Of a DNA stretch of 64,000 bases, positions 61,788 to 64,000 are shown piece after piece. Source of the stretch: an uncultured Elusimicrobium sp. (GTDB taxonomy: Bacteria; Elusimicrobiota; Elusimicrobia; Elusimicrobiales; Elusimicrobiaceae); contig CAMZDW010000002.1 of NCBI GenBank assembly GCA_947305555.1, positions 23,858-87,857 of the forward strand, read 5' to 3'. The position numbers and the translations under genes are program-made. The notes beneath the pieces are model-generated. The model was not told where the DNA came from. It ran no database searches and worked only from the letters and a program-made list of their open reading frames with translations. Within the stretch, counting starts at the first letter, position 1. Each line of letters starts with the position of its first letter.

Positions 61788-63359
61788 TCACAAGCGTTTG
61801 GTTTCTTTTAATAATTCCCGATACATGGCTAACTGCGCAGCATACTGGGTTGCCGCCTGCGCAGGCGTATACTGGCTGCGGTAAGTCCAATTATTTTCGC
61901 CGACGGTGCCGGGAGTATTAACACGGTCCAACGTGCCGATAATATCTTGCCAAGAAAACATCGTAATTGCAGAAGCGCTTGCCAGCACGCGGCGTAAAAT
62001 AGCCCGTTGCGTGTCCAAATTCCAGGGAGCGCCGGTGTCTGTTTTTTGGGCGGAAATCATTTCCCAAATATGTGCACGCTCAGATGGATTTTCAGTTTCC
62101 CACCAACCGCGAACGGTTTCCGTATCGTGGGTAGAAGTGGTGGCTAACGAAACGATCGGATAGTTACGAGGCTCACGGTAATAACCATTATCTTCGCGTT
62201 CCCAGCGAAGCACTTTATAACCGGGAATTTTTAAATCAATTAACATGCGCCGGACATAGTTGGGAATCACCCCCAAATCTTCGCCGACGGCCAATTTTCC
62301 GCGTGCCTCTTCTTGGACCATTTTCAAGAAAGCATACCCGCGGTTGATTTGATTCTGTTCTCCTTCTATATCAAAAAATCCGTTTTCTTCACCCGGTGCG
62401 AAAATATACGTGCGGAAAAATCCGACCAAATGGTCCAGCCGGAAAATATCGTACAGTTCCGTCACGCGGCGGATCTTACGACGCCACAAAGAAAGCCCAT
62501 GCGTGTGTTGGTAAGTCCAGTCGTAAGCGGGGAGCCCCCAGCGCTGGCCACCTTTAGAAAATTGATCCGCCGGGGCACCTGTTTCGTACCCAAAGCGAAA
62601 ATTTTCACGTTCGGCCCACACTTCGGCGCTATCCAAATTGGTAGCAAAAGGAATATCGCCAAAGATGAGGATTCCCTTTTCCTGTGCGTGCACTTTGGCT
62701 CGCCGGAGCTGCTGGTCCAAAATCCATTGAACGTACGCAAAGAAATCCACATATTCCTTATATTGTGCTTCAAAGGCAGCTACGGCTGATGGCTCATGCG
62801 CGCGAAGCGGCTCGGGCCAGGTGGTCCAACTCTGCCAATTATAAAATTCTTTCAATGCGCGAAAAACAACGTAAGGCCGCAACCAACTGGCCTGTGCCGC
62901 GCAATACGCCTCAAATGCCTGAAAGCGAGGAGAAAAAACACTCTTTTCTGCCGTTAAAAAATGTTGATATCCCAACCACAAGGCTTTTAATTTAGCCTGC
63001 TTGACCGGGAAAAAGGGCGCCTTGGATTCAGCACGCCACTGGGCGATATTTTCCTGAAGCGAAGCCACATAATTGCGCGCTTCTAAACTGTGTTGCACTT
63101 CGGGGACGGAAGAAATATCAACATATACCGGGTCCGTAGCGAAGGCCGTTAGTGCGGAATAAGGGCAATTTTCGCCGGGAGCGGTTTCTTGGAGAGGTAA
63201 AATTTGAATAATTTTTGTGCCTTGCGAAGCCAAGAAATCCGTCCATTGCATGAGCGAGCTAAAATCGCCCACGCCCCAATCTTGTTCTGTTTTCATGGCG
63301 GCCAACGGTAATAAAACACCGTTTACCCGGGAAGTTAAAATTTGTTCTTGCAAGGTCAT
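61788..63359 (-). CDS. malQ: 4-alpha-glucanotransferase, DPE1-type
   Basis: The 523-residue GH77 enzyme has the compact amylomaltase form: MKTEQDWGVGDFSSLMQWTDF at the start, FRLDHLVGFFRTY (nucleophile Asp), VGEDLGVIPNYV (acid/base Glu) and ATTSTHDTETVRGWW (third Asp). It has no CBM20 domain, unlike the 899-residue paralogue at 35466. Together they would rework maltodextrins and glycogen-like chains. The ridA stop is 8 nt upstream and AGGA lies 6 nt before ATG, so ridA-malQ probably form an operon. Confidence 0.94.
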   Translation of the reverse strand: MTLQEQILTSRVNGVLLPLAAMKTEQDWGVGDFSSLMQWTDFLASQGTKIIQILPLQETAPGENCPYSALTAFATDPVYVDISSVPEVQHSLEARNYVASLQENIAQWRAESKAPFFPVKQAKLKALWLGYQHFLTAEKSVFSPRFQAFEAYCAAQASWLRPYVVFRALKEFYNWQSWTTWPEPLRAHEPSAVAAFEAQYKEYVDFFAYVQWILDQQLRRAKVHAQEKGILIFGDIPFATNLDSAEVWAERENFRFGYETGAPADQFSKGGQRWGLPAYDWTYQHTHGLSLWRRKIRRVTELYDIFRLDHLVGFFRTYIFAPGEENGFFDIEGEQNQINRGYAFLKMVQEEARGKLAVGEDLGVIPNYVRRMLIDLKIPGYKVLRWEREDNGYYREPRNYPIVSLATTSTHDTETVRGWWETENPSERAHIWEMISAQKTDTGAPWNLDTQRAILRRVLASASAITMFSWQDIIGTLDRVNTPGTVGENNWTYRSQYTPAQAATQYAAQLAMYRELLKETKRL

Positions 63360-63367
63360 GAGTAATC

Positions 63368-63745
63368 CTATTTTTTCGCAATGGCTTCAATTTGCACAGC
63401 ACTGCCTTTAGGAAGAGCTTGGACTTGAAGTGTCGTACGGGCAGGCGGATTATCTTTAAAGAAGGTACTGTAGACCGCATTCATTTCGGCAAATTGCGTC
63501 AGATCAGTCATAAAGACGGTTGTTTTAACTACTTGCTTTAAAGAGACGCCGGCTTCCTTTAAAATATTTTCCAAATTTTTCAAAATGATTTCGGTTTGTA
63601 CGCGCACGTCCCCGGTAAAAATTTCACTGGTTACCGGATCAATGGGCAAAGAGCCGGAAGTAAAAATAAAACCTCCGTCCTCCACGGCTTGTGAATAACA
63701 ACCGATTGCCTTGGGTGCGCTGCTGGCGCTAATAATTTTTTTCAT
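63368..63745 (-). CDS. ridA: RidA-family enamine/imine deaminase
   Basis: RidA hydrolyses reactive enamine/imine intermediates from PLP enzymes. The 125-residue protein has IGCYSQAVEDGGFIFTSGSLPIDP (split here around residue 15-38), the NLENILKEAG helix, VKTTVFMTDL and the end NPPARTTLQVQALPKGSAVQIEAIA with the conserved catalytic Arg. I chose ATG 63745 with GGGGAGA upstream; an earlier start (63793) adds 16 residues not typical of the family. Confidence 0.94.
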   Translation of the reverse strand: MKKIISASSAPKAIGCYSQAVEDGGFIFTSGSLPIDPVTSEIFTGDVRVQTEIILKNLENILKEAGVSLKQVVKTTVFMTDLTQFAEMNAVYSTFFKDNPPARTTLQVQALPKGSAVQIEAIAKK

Positions 63746-63828
63746 AAATTCTCCCCTAGTAAGACGAAATATACTCTTATTATATGGTAGCAAGGGCAGC
63801 GGAAGGCTGTCAAACGGTTTATAAAATT

Positions 63829-63858
63829 TTGACGTACTGCTTTAAAAACTGATATAAT
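63829..63858 (+). promoter_or_regulatory. Promoter 1 upstream of the window-end tRNA
   Basis: TTGACG (63829-63834), 18-bp spacer, perfect TATAAT (63853-63858). Confidence 0.6.
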
Positions 63859-63894
63859 AAGTTATTGCAAAAAGAACTGCTTTAAGTTGAAAGC

Positions 63895-63923
63895 TTGTAT
63901 GCAGTATCTAAATTTGATATAAT
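63895..63923 (+). promoter_or_regulatory. Promoter 2 upstream of the window-end tRNA
   Basis: TTGTAT (63895-63900), 17-bp spacer, perfect TATAAT (63918-63923). It lies about 65 bp after promoter 1; ACTGCTTTAA is repeated at 63836 and 63876. GGGTTT / AAACCC between it and the tRNA could fold as a leader hairpin. Confidence 0.55.
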
Positions 63924-63982
63924 AATCATGTGGGGTTTGACCGACGCTGATTAAACCCAAAAGATGTTTGACTGATTTTTTT

Positions 63983-64000
63983 GCGCTCGTAGCTCAGTGG
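63983..64000 (+). tRNA. tRNA gene, 5' end only (cut by window edge)
   Basis: GCGCTCG followed by TA and the D-arm start GCTCAGTGG is the typical first 18 nt of a tRNA. The anticodon is beyond the window, so the amino acid cannot be told; an Arg-like start is only a guess. Confidence 0.7.

Noticed and set aside
62313-62789. 158-codon plus frame
   Set aside because: Antisense to the second malQ, which has all catalytic motifs.

Overview
The window looks like a stretch of core chromosome from a fermentative, gut-type member of the Elusimicrobiota (Elusimicrobium-like). This is inference from gene content: a short orphan type IV pilin-like gene, fermentative carbon handling (biotin-dependent carboxyltransferase, dicarboxylate and YfcC carriers, starch/glycogen enzymes), ammonium assimilation by GdhA and AsnA, and diderm-type GmhA. 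I saw no phage, IS element, CRISPR array or long repeat. Genes are tightly packed, many with 4-bp start/stop overlaps.

Layout. 1-5.2 kb (+): a BatE-like TPR/SH3 protein, gmhA, rpiB, pgi, miaB and a PilZ protein. 5.3-9.4 kb: miaA, an exported trypsin-like protease (-), plsY-gpsA and an HU-like gene. 9.4-17.3 kb (-): ileS-lspA-TPR lipoprotein-divergent P-type ATPase-queF-hypothetical, preceded by a DtxR/MntR-type regulator divergent from gdhA (17.4 kb, +). 18.7-32.7 kb is a long minus block: trxA, a periplasmic thioredoxin-like gene, polA-coaE, rho, rpmE, prfA-prmC, murA-folC, a large coiled-coil gene, ddl and a membrane protein. The rho-rpmE-prfA-prmC order is also found in other bacteria. 33-35.4 kb (+): a MORN/YwqK-like protein, ispE, spoVG and tRNA-Gln. 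35.5-40.8 kb: a DPE2-type glucanotransferase (-), a sigma factor with a lysine-rich tail (+), tRNA-Arg, a pilin (-) and a nitroreductase (+). 40.9-46 kb: acyl-CoA carboxyltransferase (-), tgt (+), dicarboxylate symporter (-), rnhA and RNase P RNA (+). 46-49.8 kb: an exported protein with a receiver-like domain (+) facing a histidine kinase, tsaC and rsmI (-). 49.9-54.9 kb (+): two tandem YfcC carriers, then a sodium-solute symporter overlapping thiamine pyrophosphokinase. 54.9-59.1 kb (-): radical SAM gene, membrane-tethered glycogen-binding domain, tsaE-tsaB-rimI and a TPR protein. 59.2-64 kb: tRNA-Ser, asnA, two small minus genes, a hypothetical, a second malQ, ridA and the 5' end of a tRNA gene cut by the window edge.

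Functional themes are tRNA modification (miaA, miaB, queF, tgt, tsaB/C/E), alpha-glucan use (two GH77 enzymes plus a CBM48-like protein), cell-envelope precursors (murA, ddl, plsY, gpsA, ispE, lspA) and translation termination (prfA, prmC, rho, rpmE).

The most unusual signals are: (i) a set of genes without Shine-Dalgarno sequences whose -10-like hexamer ends 6-7 nt before the ATG, suggesting leaderless mRNAs; (ii) a receiver-like domain behind a signal peptide; (iii) a sigma-70 factor with a histone-H1-like C-terminal tail; (iv) a P-type ATPase with altered catalytic motifs. All assignments come from reading the sequence; no database search was run.
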